A stretch of 64,000 nucleotides of DNA, taken from Paramarasmius palmivorus. Lineage: Eukaryota > Basidiomycota > Agaricomycetes > Agaricales > Marasmiaceae. The stretch covers positions 62,001-126,000 of the forward strand of contig JAYKXP010000013.1 of NCBI GenBank assembly GCA_037176845.1. The letters run 5' to 3'. The notes under the pieces were generated by a model. That model did no database searches. It saw nothing but the letters and a program-made list of their open reading frames with translations, and was not told the origin of the DNA. Of this stretch, positions 12,361-24,728 are shown piece by piece (positions within the stretch are counted from its first letter, which is position 1; each line of letters opens with the position of its first letter). The position numbers were made by a program, and so were the translations under genes.

Positions 12361-12589
12361 ACGGCCGTAGAGGTAAACGTGTCACTTAGACTTCTTGGTG
12401 AGGAGCATGTTCTAACATGTGTCCCAGCATATTCTGTGTGTCAAATACAAGCAAAATCTCCGTGTCAGGTTGTCCTGTACACTGCAAAAACACAGTACTC
12501 GAGTATACGCCCCGTTGCTACAAGTAAGTGTTTCCCTGTAACACGCAGCATTTATTTACACATTTTTGACTCAACCTAGGTACCCAGCA

Positions 12590-13240
12590 ACATGCCGATG
12601 CTGTATTTTTACACCTCAGATACACTACCAAAACGATACATTGAGCTGGCTTTCTTGCTGGCTCAGCTGACGTCGATTAAGGTATACCTATCACTGCTCT
12701 TGGAAACGTGAAGTCTCCCGTCAGCCATCCGCGAGCATGGGACTTTCCTTGGGGGCGTAGTCATTGTAGTACGTCTCTCAGTGCTCTTGCGTTATTAAAA
12801 TGATCTGACAAATGCTTCATTACTTTAGGTACGTGAATGTTCATGTAAAGTGAGTTAAGGAATGCCAGTATCGCTGCGTCTCGAGGCGTTCACGGGTACA
12901 CCACAATAACTCGGATATCAGAAGACTGAATACAAGGCAGCGCGAGAAAGCTGATGCGTGTATACCTCGTGCTATCTTTGGGCTTCTTTTAATGGCTTCT
13001 TTTAATGCTGCTTGCGTCTCGAGGCGTTCACGGGTACACCACAATAACTCGGATATCAGAAGACTGAATACAAGGCAGCGCGAGAAAGCTGATGCGTGTA
13101 TACCTCGTGCTATCTTTGGGCTTCTTTTAATGGCTTCTTTTAATGCTGCTCCTGACGTCCGCACTAAGATCAACCTGCAGCCATCATGATTCCCGTAAAC
13201 GTTTGCGGTCTCTGACTATGGCAGTCGGCCGCAATCCTCG
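12590..13240 (+). pseudogene. Family E copy 1 (unrecognised, decayed)
   Basis: Contains MPMLYFYTSDTLPKRYIELA, a hydrophobic continuation and a donor GTATAC near 12698. The 3' part near 13180 (CATGATTCCCGTAAAC) matches 23093-23115 and 46175-46195, tying it to the E region of the two large units. The copy is disturbed by an exact tandem duplication of 138 bp. No function proposed. Confidence 0.3.
12875..13150. repeat. Exact tandem duplication, 2 x 138 bp
   Basis: 12875-13012 and 13013-13150 are identical as far as I can read. Both begin TGCGTCTCGAGGCG and end TTTAATGCTGCT. As 138 is a multiple of three, the antisense frame 12841-13173 reads the same 46-residue block twice. Perfect identity in decayed surroundings implies a recent event. 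A smaller echo (GGCTTCTTTTAAT twice) sits inside each unit. Confidence 0.93.
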
Positions 13241-13633
13241 TTGCTTGCTGCTTCGCGCTACGTGAAAGAGAACAGTATATATGAAGATCGACATGCTATT
13301 GTATATGATACATTATTTCCACATCGTCCCGTAGACTCCAAACATCAAGAACACATCAGCAAATCTCCGTTCCTCGTGGAACCGGAGCTTTGCGGCAGCC
13401 AGACCCCGAAACTTGACCTAACGCGCCCTCTCCTCCGTGCATGGAGCTTTGCACAGCACTACATCATGCGGACACGGTACGTTGGATCTCATTTGGAGAC
13501 GTGGGGCCATAGCTTATCGCGAATCCCATCGCCTTCTCTGTACGCTGTATGATACTGGGTTAGAACCATGACAATACCGAATAACGCAGCACTTACACCG
13601 ATAGCACAATCTCCAAGCTCAACGCTCCTTCCA

Positions 13634-14955
13634 TCAACATGGTGATAGCGCAGGTATCGAGTATGCTAGACATGCATATTTTGACGGGTCCGAGTATGAT
13701 CGAGCGCATATTTTCAAACGAACGGCGTCTGGGCGATATCTCGGGATGCACATCTTGAATGGTAAGGTAATGTTTCGTATTGTGGGTCTCCGGCGGCCAT
13801 ACTGAAGCCTGCGTAAGGTAGCTTCCATGACTCTAAAGCACCCGAAAGACCTAGAGGCGTAAGAGCAAAGGTACCACTCAAGTTAACGGGTACCAATGCA
13901 CTTTGTTCTTCATGAGTACGGTGTAGGCTAGGCATAAGAGAGGGGGTCAGAACTTGAAGTTCGCCTCACAACGAGTGAAAGCAACACACCATAGTATAAA
14001 CCACAACTTTTGATAGAGTCGGGTCAATCGTGGACCACACCTCGAGCTCCCCACGGTCTTCACGATGGCTATCCCATCACGAAGGAACGAGATACCGGTC
14101 GTTCAACCGTCTCCGAAATGTCAAGGGTAATCGTTCGGGCGTTTTGTGCGGGGGATCCGTGGGTGTTCATGTACGACGGGATACTAAGCCGAAGTGACGA
14201 AAAACACCATGTAGCTTTCAATCGAAGATGAGCTTGGGATAGTGTTACAAGGTTAGAATAGACGTACCAATCGTCCAAGTTGAGACCGTTGACACATCAC
14301 CCGAAAATATGACCACGTTCTCTTCCGTCGCCAATATCATTAGCCTGCCATAATCTACGTGCTATATTGGTCTTGTACGGGGTTCATTGGGCGGGGTGTA
14401 TTGAGTATCGTTGCAGAAGTCGAGGGAGTGTTAGGAGCTATGTCGACTTGGGTGTATGGGCGCAGGGACCGAGCTCTTTCGGAGCGGTGCAAGTTGGCTG
14501 TGGATGTCGGGTGGACGTGGTTGCAGTATTTGACGGGCAGGCGAAGCAGAAGGGGTTTTTCAAATCGGATCCGAGTCGAGACGAATGGTTCAAGTTGTAG
14601 TTCGATGGAATAGCACGGGTGACGAAGCGAAGTGGAGGCGAGTAGGGTTGGTCAACAGCTTGAGAGTTAGGGAGGTACTTCCGAGATGCTGCCTAGAAAA
14701 TTGGAGCATGAGTGACAGAGAAGCCGAAGAGCAAAAAAAATCGACTCACTGAATAACTGGACATCCTCCAAATAATTTCCAACCATCTATCGACCTCGAA
14801 ACTCTGCTGAGAATAATTTTGCTATCGCAGATTTCCTTTGGCAAAGCCTTTGAGGTATCAGCGTTCGCATGAGTTCGGTATCTTTCGAAGTCGTCGTTGG
14901 TGAAGGGACTATTCTTGTTTGTTACCGCCAAATACGGCAAGTTGGGTTAGGGTCA
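13634..14955 (-). pseudogene. Family C copy 1, with head module
   Basis: Reads right to left from the shared head (complement of GGGTTAGGGTCA at 14944-14955), through a GWLEI-like block near 14780, to a 3' part open at 13634-13828 and 13714-13935. Related to 20711-22227 and 43760-45258, but more diverged from them than they are from each other. Intron-like GTGAGTCGA lies at about 14745. No product recognised. Frame changes between blocks suggest a pseudogene or unmodelled introns. Confidence 0.35.
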
Positions 14956-16221
14956 CCGGAAGTCAATTGACGCCCGCCCTAAGCCGTTTGTCTTATCGCT
15001 TCTTTCAAGTTTGCTCCCTCAACAGATTCCTCTTTCGTCAGCTATCCTACAGTGCTCGTATAGATTGGAACTCGACCAGTCAAGCAACTCTCGATTATTA
15101 AGGCCATTTCCTTCTTACAGACGCAGTCCTCGGTGCCCAAGGATAGAGAGACGGGGGCTATTGAGTGGAGTGAAAGAGCTGCATTACACGGGCGTAGACT
15201 TGAAGGTATATGGTGCGTTTGTGGCTTCCATCTTTGCTCCTACTTTATTAGAGACCTCACTACTCCTCGCATAGACAGGCTCGCTTTCGGTGGAAACACA
15301 CCCTTCAAACATCTCTATGCATGTCGAAATCATTATCCATGTAATTATGCCACTGGACACGCACAATGAAACGTTCCTCATTCTCAAAAGGCTAGCATTC
15401 GGAAAACCATACGATAATCAGCCCGTCAACCCCACTTCCAAATACTCAGTGGCGTCTCGCGATCTTTTGATCATTCTCCCACTAATCGCCATTTCGAAAT
15501 AACACTGCACAGATGTGCAGTCTTTCCGTCTCGCGACAGTGTTTCGCTTGATCCTTCATATACTCAATCTTCAGATTTCTTAAATATTCTTTTCAGAAGA
15601 ACCCCTAAGAGGATATCGAGCGATTCCCGAAACCTTCGCGGGTTTTTGCAATCTAGCGAACATGCATCGTTATACGGGAATTTGGGTATTTCCCAGGTAC
15701 GTCGCCCATGCTCTCTTCGTATAAAGCGGATATTGGAGGTGAGCTGAAGTTTGAGTTAAGCCCATTCACAAGATTTACACGGGTTCTTATAGCAAACATT
15801 GCCTCAATTGCATGCCTGATGCATAATGGTACGGAAGCCTGAGCAATCAAGGATCAGCTCGGCCAAATGAACCAGTAGGTTGCGGTCAAGTTTGTGCCGT
15901 TCGAATCAGAACGGACCGCAGTACTGCTTTTGGTTGATGAAGAAGCGTTTGGGTATTTCTTCATTCTCTGACTACCCTTGATTCAAAATACTAACCTTAC
16001 TTGTGGCTCAAGAGACGACTGCAAGCAGCTGAACAATTGTACGGCTATTTGACCGCCGAGACACTGAACTCCAGTTGGTAAATGCCAATGCTTTGGAATT
16101 GATGATGACTCAACTAATTGATGTGTTACCTTTAGCAAATCCCGCCTCCTCTGCGTATGTATATATCCTCAAGAGCGATGCCTCTTTTCCCCTCAGCCCT
16201 GCGGCTTGTTTACCTTCCATC
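14956..16221 (+). other. Divergent upstream region, decayed family E start
   Basis: Between the head of a family C copy and the membrane protein gene. 15100-15260 matches 22310-22430 and 45360-45480 (CAGTCCTCG..CCAAGGATAGAGA, later GGTATATGGTGCGTTT), so each C copy is followed by the same plus-strand segment. No complete frame is visible. 15980-16221 is the probable 5' region of the gene starting at 16222; I see no clear TATA box. Confidence 0.35.
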
Positions 16222-18969
16222 ATGGCAGCTCGTCCCGATACTGTCAGTCTTGTTGCTCTGCTCATTGAGGGTGTTCTATACGGTAAGCTTGTTCTTGTAT
16301 GGCTAAAGCAGGATATTCACATCCTTACTGAATACAGGCATTCTTTTATCACTTTTTGGATTTTATCTCTTTGTCATGCTGCAACAAGAGAGCAACATTC
16401 ACTCACGCATCACTCCGGGACCTCGATCAAGTATTAGAACTAATATTGGCACCTCCTTGGTAGTATTCCTCATGTTCCTGCTCGGAACCGCAGTAAGTTG
16501 GTCTCTGCGTTGCGTAAGGAACAACTCTAACAACAGGGATCATCAGGAAAAACTTACTTTGTAAATTTATCTAAATGTTTCGAAATTTGAAGCAATTTAG
16601 GAGCAAATATAAATTCCTGATTATTTCTGCCAATTATTTAGGTCCCGGACGCGTTTTGGTAAATAACGCCCTATAACGACTCACGTTCAGCGCATTTTGC
16701 TTCTCGTTATTGTGTGGTATTTCCTCAAATCATGGAAGTCATATCTTTATAAGTAGGACGAGAAAGTTATCAACGATTTATATTCAAGACTATACTGAGT
16801 ACATAGCTGATACTAGTAACTACACACTACAACTACACCCCGCCGTGTTCTATAGAAACCTTCGCAGCGCAAAACCAACGGTTAAAATGAGAAATTGATT
16901 AACCTACAAGCGTGAATATATTAGCGATGCAAGCTACTACATGGAGGGCTGCAGAGTATGCTCACCATCAATCACCATCAACAGGGTCAGAGACGGCATA
17001 CCGGGATCCAGCTATGTTTTGAACACTAACATGCAAGGCCGGCTCTGGAAAACAAAGGTGTAATCCTTGCAACGAGAAAGAGATCGACAGGTGGGTGTTG
17101 TTCTGGTTGACGTTGAGCAATACTTGGATGTGGGAGCCGGGGAAAGAATGGTTAACCACTAGCACCAATGCAAAACGTCAGATATCAGGATGTAGAGCCA
17201 ATAAATGCTCACTCACCAGCTGGTCAGATTCTCCCACTTGTGTACCAGAAGGCGAGAACCGAGATACTCAAAGGATGGGGGAACATGGGGAACATGAAAC
17301 GAGCGTCGAGACTCAGAGTGCTGCGATATTTGATGTGCTGGCAATTGCCCGGGGTCACGGCATCTTCCGGTGTGACTGCGTAGCTGTTACCCAGTGGCTT
17401 GTCACCAAGTAACTTGTCACATGTTGACCACGACTTCGTGATTCTGTCCTCAGGCCTCAGCGCCGCTCACTCCCTCTCACTCGGAAAGCTCTCAGAGTCT
17501 CTCATTCCACTTTCTTGCAGTCTGGAATCTGTGGCCGCTTGTATTACGGAAGGATGATTTTGGACAACGTGTATCCAAGGTGCGTTATCCCTGCGTTATC
17601 GTACGCTCCCGATAGCTCATTCTTGATACCTAAGGCATCCAACTTGGTCAGTTCACATATGTTCATTACGCTGCCACCCTATTCTTCACTACAATATCAA
17701 GTCTACAAATGTATCTATACCCCTTTGTAGTATGTTCACACAATCCAGATAAATTACGAGTTACTAGGACTGAGGGATTTTGATTTTGTCCAATTTACAG
17801 AAACTGAAATGTTGAGATATCAATTTCCCGCAATACTATGTGATTTTGTTCAATTTACCCCGACGCCTAACACTGGATGATAATTTACGAAAATTACATG
17901 AAATATCTCGTAATTCACAAAGTAGGTTTTTCCTGATGTCATAGCATCTCGGCGTCGACATGTTTAGAGCCCTCAATGCCTTCGTTTACCAACAAGGAAG
18001 TCAAACACCGAACGAGGTACTCTTAGTCGCGAGTGAAAGCTCATATTTGGCAAAGATTATCATCTACTATCTACAAACCCTTGTTGCAGATGGATTCTGG
18101 GTGAGTTCTGGGCTACGACGTCGAATGATACTGATCGAAAATGCAGTTATACCGTGCATATATTGTCTGGAACAACGATAAACGTGTTGGGGTAATTCTC
18201 ATCGTGTTCCTACTCGGGAGTGCAGGTAATCTAAATGCTACTGCTTCAACCACAGCATTGATTATCTGGAACAGTGACGGGAGCTCGGCTCATGGAGCTA
18301 CTAGCCCACGCAACGGATCAAGACTTTGTTTTCTCATCTCAATACAACACGTGGACGGTGCTTTTCTTGGTATTCACGCTTGCATCAAACTTGGGAAGCA
18401 CGGGTCCACATTCTACTCCTATGCTTCTTCAAGCTACTGACCAATGCTGAGTCTAGGTCTGATAGCAACTCGCATCTGGTATATTCACCGCCAGACCCTG
18501 ATATTCTCCGGTGGTATCAAGGATCGCCGGATACCAACTATAGTAATAACAGTAATCGAATCTGGAGCGATACAGGCGGTAGCTTTGGCTGTGATGATTG
18601 TTCTGTACCTGTGCAAGAGCTTTGCTCAATATGTGGTTTATGATGCGGTGAGTTATTAACTTCCAAGTTATCTGTCCAATGGCACCCATACACCATCAAT
18701 CGACCAAGGACACTCAACTTATTGTGAGTAGGACATACTTGGTCAGCGTGGTTCAACTTATTCAGATTCTCTAGGGCCCGGGGATCATATTCATTGTGAT
18801 TATCTTGCGTTCTACGCTAGGACTATCGAATTATCGGAAGCCACCAGTCCAGAGAACGTTCATGCCGCCTCGAGGAACAGAATCGAGGGAGATTCAACAC
18901 GATCTCGGGGGTTCTATCTTTGTGCAAACCACAAAGACATGGTCATCAAACTCGGAGAATGTACCATAG
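16222..18969 (+). CDS. Seven-helix fungal membrane protein, 8 exons, intact
   Basis: Exons 16222-16282, 16338-16492, 17945-18100, 18147-18225, 18275-18403, 18457-18647, 18709-18723 and 18775-18969 join to 981 nt, 326 codons plus stop, no internal stop, all junctions GT..AG. The order of motifs fits the serpentine membrane proteins common in Agaricomycetes: an N-terminal helix with GILLSLFGFYLFVM, then VVFLMFLLGTAH, DGFW-LYRAYIVWNN, FTLASNLGSTGLIATRIWY, VIESGAIQAVALAVMIVLY, and GPGIIFIVIILRSTLG before a polar cytoplasmic tail. About seven hydrophobic segments. Substrate or ligand unknown; such proteins are usually described as hypothetical. Exon 7 is a 15-nt microexon (DTQLI). Intron 2 is 1452 bp because a TIR element sits in it. 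A decayed partial copy lies at 27412-27840. Start chosen because the first helix follows directly. Confidence 0.82.
16541..17938. mobile_element. TIR element inside intron 2 of the membrane protein gene
   Basis: Left end CATCAGGAAAAACTTACTTT (16541 on) and the complement of the right end, CATCAGGAAAAACCTACTTT (ending 17938), are inverted repeats that continue imperfectly (TGTAAATT against TGTGAATT) for about 28 bp. Length about 1.4 kb. No transposase recognised. A target duplication could not be fixed: the flanks GGGAT and TCATAG do not match clearly. The host exon frame is preserved if the whole 16493-17944 is spliced out. Confidence 0.7.
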
Positions 18970-19319
18970 GTTGATTGGCTACTCTGTCGTACGTCTAGAA
19001 GTAATGAATGTGTAGTTTTCATATGCTATGTATACCTAATTATTAGGCATCCCATGCCCCGTTGAACACTCGCGCTGAATACCTAATACGGCCCCTGATC
19101 CGAAAACATGCGGTCTAAGCAGCACAGGGACTCATCAACGATCACACAAAGCCGGTCTCATGTACTGCTCAGTTTTGTTTAAAATCACTCCGGTATCGGC
19201 GTAGACCATTGTAGGCTGTTCGATGGATGTACAAGTCAATACTGAATACCTGGTATCAACAACTTTCGGAGTACTAGTTAACTATCGACGGTAAGGATTG
19301 CGCTATCAAAAATTCGGGA

Positions 19320-19742
19320 TGATGGAGTTTAGGTATGCAGTTCGTCCTGCTCCTCCAAACCAAGGACGCCAGCAATATCATCGCATTTCCAAAATATGGA
19401 GACCGGTCAATGACACGCTTGACCGTCTTGGATATCACGAATCTGGTCCAAACGGCGCTTAGCTGGAACTTCAAGTTGTCGCTTCAAGTGGTAAGTATGT
19501 ACTTATCCAACATTTGGAATGATAGAGTTTAGGTACTAGGTAAGTTGTATCAAGTTCGTCCCGCTTCTCAGTGCACATATACTGATTGAATGGCAAGTCC
19601 TGCACCTCCAAAGTAAGGATCCCAGCAATATCATCGCATTTCAAACGGAGACTGGTCACTGACACGGTTGACTTATCCCGAATTTGGTCCAAACGGCGCT
19701 TAGCTGGACCTTGTTGCTTCAAGTGGTAAGTATGTACTTTTA
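19320..19742. repeat. Imperfect tandem duplication of about 200 bp
   Basis: 19320-19505 and 19521-19742 share GAGTTTAGGTA, CCAGCAATATCATCGCATTT, GGTCCAAACGGCGCTTAGCT and GTAAGTATGTACT in the same order; the second copy is about 34 bp longer. Unit 2 lacks this block: its sequence runs from the match of 19317 directly to the match of about 19885 near 42914. So the block arose in unit 1 or was lost from unit 2. Confidence 0.8.
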
Positions 19743-19996
19743 TTAGACAACAACTAATACGAATCATAGGGTGCGATCTCCATTCCATTTAATGTGAACT
19801 CTTTGGCCCTATGTTTGTCTGCAAAAAGAAAGAAGTCAGTACAAGCTCAGACCGAAGATAACGTGCACATACTCAACGTTACAAACCTCACCGACTCCTG
19901 AATCTCCCTGAGAGTGTCCTTCTACCCGTCCCAACGCCGACTCTTGGCAGAAAAGACCAACAAGCGCTCTCGAGATCCGAGGAACAGTAAGCGATC

Positions 19997-20332
19997 CTAA
20001 TTTGCGACAACAATCCTGGTTGTGTTTGCTTGAAGACCCGGCATTACGATTGGATGTCCGCCGAGGGCTACAACAGTTGAAGAGGTGTATGTGGATCGTA
20101 GGCGCAAGCAGCAAACGACTCGGTCACAGCGTCGGCAGCTATAGAAGGGAGTGGCGTCCAGATGAAATGTGTACATCGCGTCGGCTAGAGTCGTATATGA
20201 GTCAAATACAGTGTAACGGAAAAGACAAGTAACACACCTTGATGTGTATCCTAGCGATAAGCGCGTACTCCACTCTCTCGTCCTTGTTTTCGAATCGAAT
20301 CCTTTGTGCGTACCAAGGCCGGCGACACGCAT
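19997..20332 (-). pseudogene. Family J copy 1 (unrecognised)
   Basis: Open frame on the minus strand, 111 codons, whose middle part (FHLDATPFYSCRRCDRVV..CLRLRSTY, then GGHPIV) is conserved in the same frame at 42911-43210. Conservation of a reading frame in two diverged copies supports coding origin. After GGHPIV the better match shifts frame. Its 5' neighbour on the minus strand is the 3' end of family C. Confidence 0.35.
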
Positions 20333-20710
20333 CTTACAGCTAAAGTACCCGTTTCGATGCCAAGAGATGGCCTTTAGATGCTGGTTGGGCGACGAGCAAG
20401 ATCTTGTGTCTGGTGCCTGAAAAGAATCAATATAGAGTGGTGATGTTGCAAGCCTAAAATGTGCTCACCACTCGCTGGGAGACGCCCCTCAGTATTTCAT
20501 ATCTCTTATCGATATCATGTCGTATCTCCTAAATACCTCGAACACATTAAAAGTTTTCATTCATCGTGATGTCAAAGCGTTCCCGTACACAACACTATAC
20601 TGGCGTCTTCTCGACGAGTAACGACTTCATTCTGGATTCTGTGGTACTCTTGGAGGCGGGGATGATAACGATATCAGTGATCACGAATCACTTCGCCTCC
20701 CATATGCGCT

Positions 20711-22227
20711 CTACGACGCTAATCGTAGGAAGAAGTCAGAGCTGTGACTGTTCCGAATAGGGCAGCGCTTACGTTGACAGCCCAGGCTCCGACTCGGCGC
20801 TTCGTACGCCCTCTCATTGAGCATCAAACCCATTATTTGGACCCAAATATGTGTGAATGTATTGTCTTGAACGAACCGTCTTCTAGATGATACTTCGAAC
20901 TGCGCATATTGTCTAGTGCGGCGACTTTCCTGGTTGTAGGTGTTCAGGCTTCGTGAAGTGATGTCTGCGCCGTCCAAGGAACCGAATAACTGGCGAGAAG
21001 TATGTCCAAGGTTTGACAGGAGTTGACAGACGCAGGGGCGAATGGTCATGTACTTCGGTCTTGACTCTTCGATGGTTTGGCGGCTCTAGGATAAGAGAGG
21101 TCAGAACGTGAGATTTGGTGTATAAACAGACAAGCGCACCAGGATGGAAGCGGATATTTGGACCTCTGATAGAGCCCACCCAGTCGTGAACTGCCTCCTG
21201 CTTCTGAGTCCCGTAGTTGAATCAATAACTCTTGCGAATACCGATCCGAGGTTCGCTCCATCCTGGATGATGTCAAAGGTGATCACCTAGGCCCCTCGTA
21301 TGATGACGACGCTGGTATAGGCAATGAACTACACCGTCGAACGAACCGCCGTAGCTGTCGATTAAAGGTGAGATTGAGGTACCGCTGCAGTACAAGGGCG
21401 TACTCACCGATCGTGCAGGATGATAGTCACCAAATTGCCGCCTACCTTCCATTGAACAGTTTATCCACCACCGGGTTTCTCATTCGTTCCTGTCTATCAA
21501 AACCGGGGGCTAATGCGTGCCGTATATCGGGCGCTGCAGCGGAGGGATCGAGAACACCGTTATAGAGGGCACAAAGAGACGCAGAAGTTTCTGTTCGTCG
21601 AGGGGCGCATGCGTAGAAGCTTTAGGAGGAGCTATGCGTCGACGTAGGTGTATGGGGGGGAACCAAGCACTTTCTGCGTGGTGGGGAAGTTGGGGGCTGA
21701 ATTGTGATAGGCGGTGGGCAGGTGGAGTTGAAGGGAGTATTGAAATGGATGGTTGTAGGCTGGAATAGCGCGGTTGATATGGCGAGGTGGAGGCGAGTGG
21801 GTTCGTCAGCATCTCCGGAGTTTGGTGGGAGTGACGGGGCTCGTGACAGCTGCAGTAGAAGCTGGGTACGTATATCGAGACGCTGCCTAGGAATTAGAGC
21901 GTGAGTGAACAGGACCAAAAAAAGCCGACTCACCGTAAAACGGATCAACCTCGCAATCAATTTCTAGCCATCCATTAAACTTGAAATTCTGCAACCGAAG
22001 GTCTTTTTATTGCATGTTTCGGCTGGCGAGTCCTGTGAGATATAAGATCTTGAGAGTTCGCGTGAGGACGACATTCTCCAAGGTCGTCGTTTGTGAAGGG
22101 ACTCTGTTTGTTTGTTCAAGTTGTCGCCAAATATGGCCGGTTGGGTTAGGGTCAATGCGAGCGCTTGTCCGCTACGGCTCTTTCGTCTGCATCTCTCCGC
22201 TCCCTTGTTACCTTCTTCCTCGGCCAT
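20711..22227 (-). pseudogene. Family C copy 2, with head module
   Basis: Head at 21964-22227 (87-codon frame that includes LTLTQPAIFGDN and later SLMDG, with GWLEI in the next frame), marker GGGTTAGGGTCA at 22143-22154. A donor GTGAGTCG follows near 21930. Downstream frames 21622-21960 and 21510-21812 are Pro- and Ser-rich and match 44644-44895 in parts. The 3' part has SLDGADITSRSLNTYNQES, also found in altered form near 43980. Product unknown; the parts do not join into one open frame by eye. Confidence 0.4.
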
Positions 22228-22599
22228 CTATCCCGCTCTCAAGCTCAGAAATCAAGCAAACCCCGATTATCAAAGCCATTCTCAATTTTTCCCTTTCAGA
22301 TACGGTCCTCGACATCCAAGGACAGAGACGGTATCCAGGCTAGTAGAAGAGTTGTAGTACATTAGTAGTTGTGGGCGTGAACTTGGGACTTCATGGTGCG
22401 TTTTAGACTACTATTCCCGTACTTTACTTGAACTCTGACCACTTTCCGTACAAGCAGACCCATTTTACTTCGGAGGCATGTCCCTCCATTTCTATACCAT
22501 GTCGAAGTCGTTGTTCCTGCACCAATACTCTGGTATATACCCAATAACCCGAATTCATGTTCCGACCCACGATAACGACCTCTAATATTCTGTTCTATC

Positions 22600-23700
22600 C
22601 AAACCTGTAGCAGTCGGTGAATGCTCACAAATCGAAAAAAAAAATTGGCCAACATTGTATTAGTCATAATACCTTCCCGAAGACCACAATGCCCGTTGCT
22701 GCCAACACCGCACGGATGCTCAGCAGCGTCTCGAAATTCTCCCACATCGAAATATCGATGTGGTACCAACGTGCTTGTCAGGTGCGGTTGTTCCGGCTCT
22801 CGGAACTGTTTTTCTATCTCCCCAGATCCTTTGTCGTTCACGGAGTCCTCGCAATCTGGTCAACATATATCGTTACAAGAGAGTTTCGCAACGATATTCT
22901 TGGCTATCCTACAGGTCCGTCTCCTTTGCTCTCTTCGTGAAAACACAGCAACAAGATAGTATTCCGTGATAACACTCCTTATGGCGCATAATTTCTCATT
23001 ATCCCTCTGCTGACGTGCCAATCCATTTACTAGTATTACAGGCGAGTCAAATTCTTGATGCTGGTACCGCTACGCTGAACCAACCTCCAGCCGTCGTGAT
23101 TCCTATAAACATTGACAGGGCATGGTCTCTCACTGTATATCAAACACAAGGCCGTGCAAAAAGGCTGCTCCGTCTTCGGCATTCTGGAATATCGGTAGGC
23201 GATACCACCAAATTCTCGGTGCTCATCCCAAGATGCTATATCAAGCCATTGTCACGCTCATAAATGCAATACGATTTCGGTTTTCTCTCCTCCGGCTACT
23301 TTCCTTGTTGCGTATCCGCGTCATGAAGACCGAGAGCTCACGAACCCGTCTTCATTCATTGTTAATCTCCTCGTTACAGACTTGGAATCAGTGATATCTG
23401 GAACTCGCCACGCTCGCTGTTTAAAGTGTTGTACATACACGATACAACGTCTCCGTGCCTTTTTCGATGGCTTTATTTTGTTTCTCAGTTGTAAGTCGGA
23501 ACTGTGTGTCGGCCGCTGACTCAACGTATTGCTCACCGTCTAGCCCTAAGATCGCTTTAGTAGCAGCATCGATTGTCATTTACTTACTTCAGGATTTGGA
23601 CCTTCGTATTGTATACCTGAGGTTAACCCGTCGCTGGTTATGTCTGCGATAGGGTTGTACTATCTAATGGTAAGCATCCTTGAATTGCATTGCTGCCAGG
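22600..23700 (+). pseudogene. Family E copy 2 (unrecognised)
   Basis: Plus strand, divergent from the family C head. A frame from 22689 reads MPVAANTARMLSS, then after a GT at 22781 a hydrophobic stretch with RLFRLSELF and HGVLAIWSTYIV; copy 3 keeps VRLFRLSKLF near 45830. Further blocks: QILDAGTATLNQPPAVVIPI (23041) and YQTQGRAKRLLRLR. Stops separate later blocks. The minus strand also has a 159-codon frame (22362-22841) that is not kept in the copy at 45.7 kb, so I take that one as chance. Confidence 0.3.
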
Positions 23701-23852
23701 TTATCGACGAGACTATTATCAATCTTTCTTGCGTTTCGAATGTGGTCGATCTAGTGGAACAGTAGGTTAGACAGAACCACAGTTGCGGCTCTAACGCTAG
23801 TTTACTTAGTCGCTGATCGTCCGTAAGATGTACCCTGCAGTTTCCTCGCTTT

Positions 23853-24728
23853 CTAAGTCGATCTCGGATCCACACATCTCCGAAAGCCAAATAAAAGCCA
23901 TGCCTTTAAGAAAACAGCTTTCGTAATGACGAGTGTGCCGTCTGAATACGAGAATATTGGGGATTGGATGTCGTTCTCCGGTTTATCGATACTAAATCCA
24001 GAACGATAGACACCAAAAGGACAAGGCTGCATGTCCTTCATGTAGATGATACCGTATGACCAGAAATCCTGGCCATCGTACGCGTGGGCATCAATTCTGG
24101 GCGCGCAGGTATTTTTGAGGGGCGTGTGGTTAAGCTGAGGTTGAAGGCCAACGGAAACTGCTCGGAGAAGATATTCGTCACTACACCGATTCATGAGATG
24201 GATTACCTGGTGTTGATAGGTAATTGTTGCTTATCGCTGTAGTGCTTGGAGCACCAACGTCGGCAATGCAGGACCTCACAGGATATACGAACAGGAATAA
24301 ACGTGTAGACCGGATGCTCGCAGCGGTTACAAGATGAAAACACGTACCCATTGACAAGGAACATCAGTTCCGGAACTTTCGTTTATCGACGTCTTCTCAC
24401 ACACCAGCTAATCGAGAACCAAACGAGGGCACTAAAAGGTAACATTGGGTAGAATGATACAACGCTAGCAGCTACGATAAACGCCCAGTCTATCGACTCC
24501 TTTAAAGAACGCTGCACCCGATTCCCAGTTGGCCATGGCCGATTGACCGATCTTTTCTTTTCTCTCAGCTTGCGCATGACCCGTAGCGTCAACTGCGACC
24601 ACGAACTTTTGAAATGAATCACGGGAGAAGTTGATGGCTTCCATGCCGGCGGAAACACGAGGCAAGAGCATGTTCGGTGCATGCAGTGCCACGAATGGTG
24701 CAGAGGATCGGATGCTGCGCTGGACCAT
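23853..24728 (-). pseudogene. Family D copy 1 (unrecognised, one hydrophobic segment)
   Basis: Frames 24383-24682 and 24465-24728 overlap. The first has a membrane-like stretch FIVAASVVSFYPMLPFSALV, also present at 47316-47573. Downstream 23853-24194 (113 codons) has YDGQDFWSYGIIYMKDMQPC, matched by TYDGKDFRSY..HMKDMQS at about 47.1 kb. A third copy of the first half is at 29284-29560. Conserved in three copies but frames differ, so intron structure or decay is unresolved. Confidence 0.35.

Noticed and set aside
22362..22841. 159-codon minus-strand frame
   Set aside because: The frame is not kept in the duplicate at 45.4-45.9 kb, while plus-strand blocks such as VRLFRLS.LF are, so it is probably chance.
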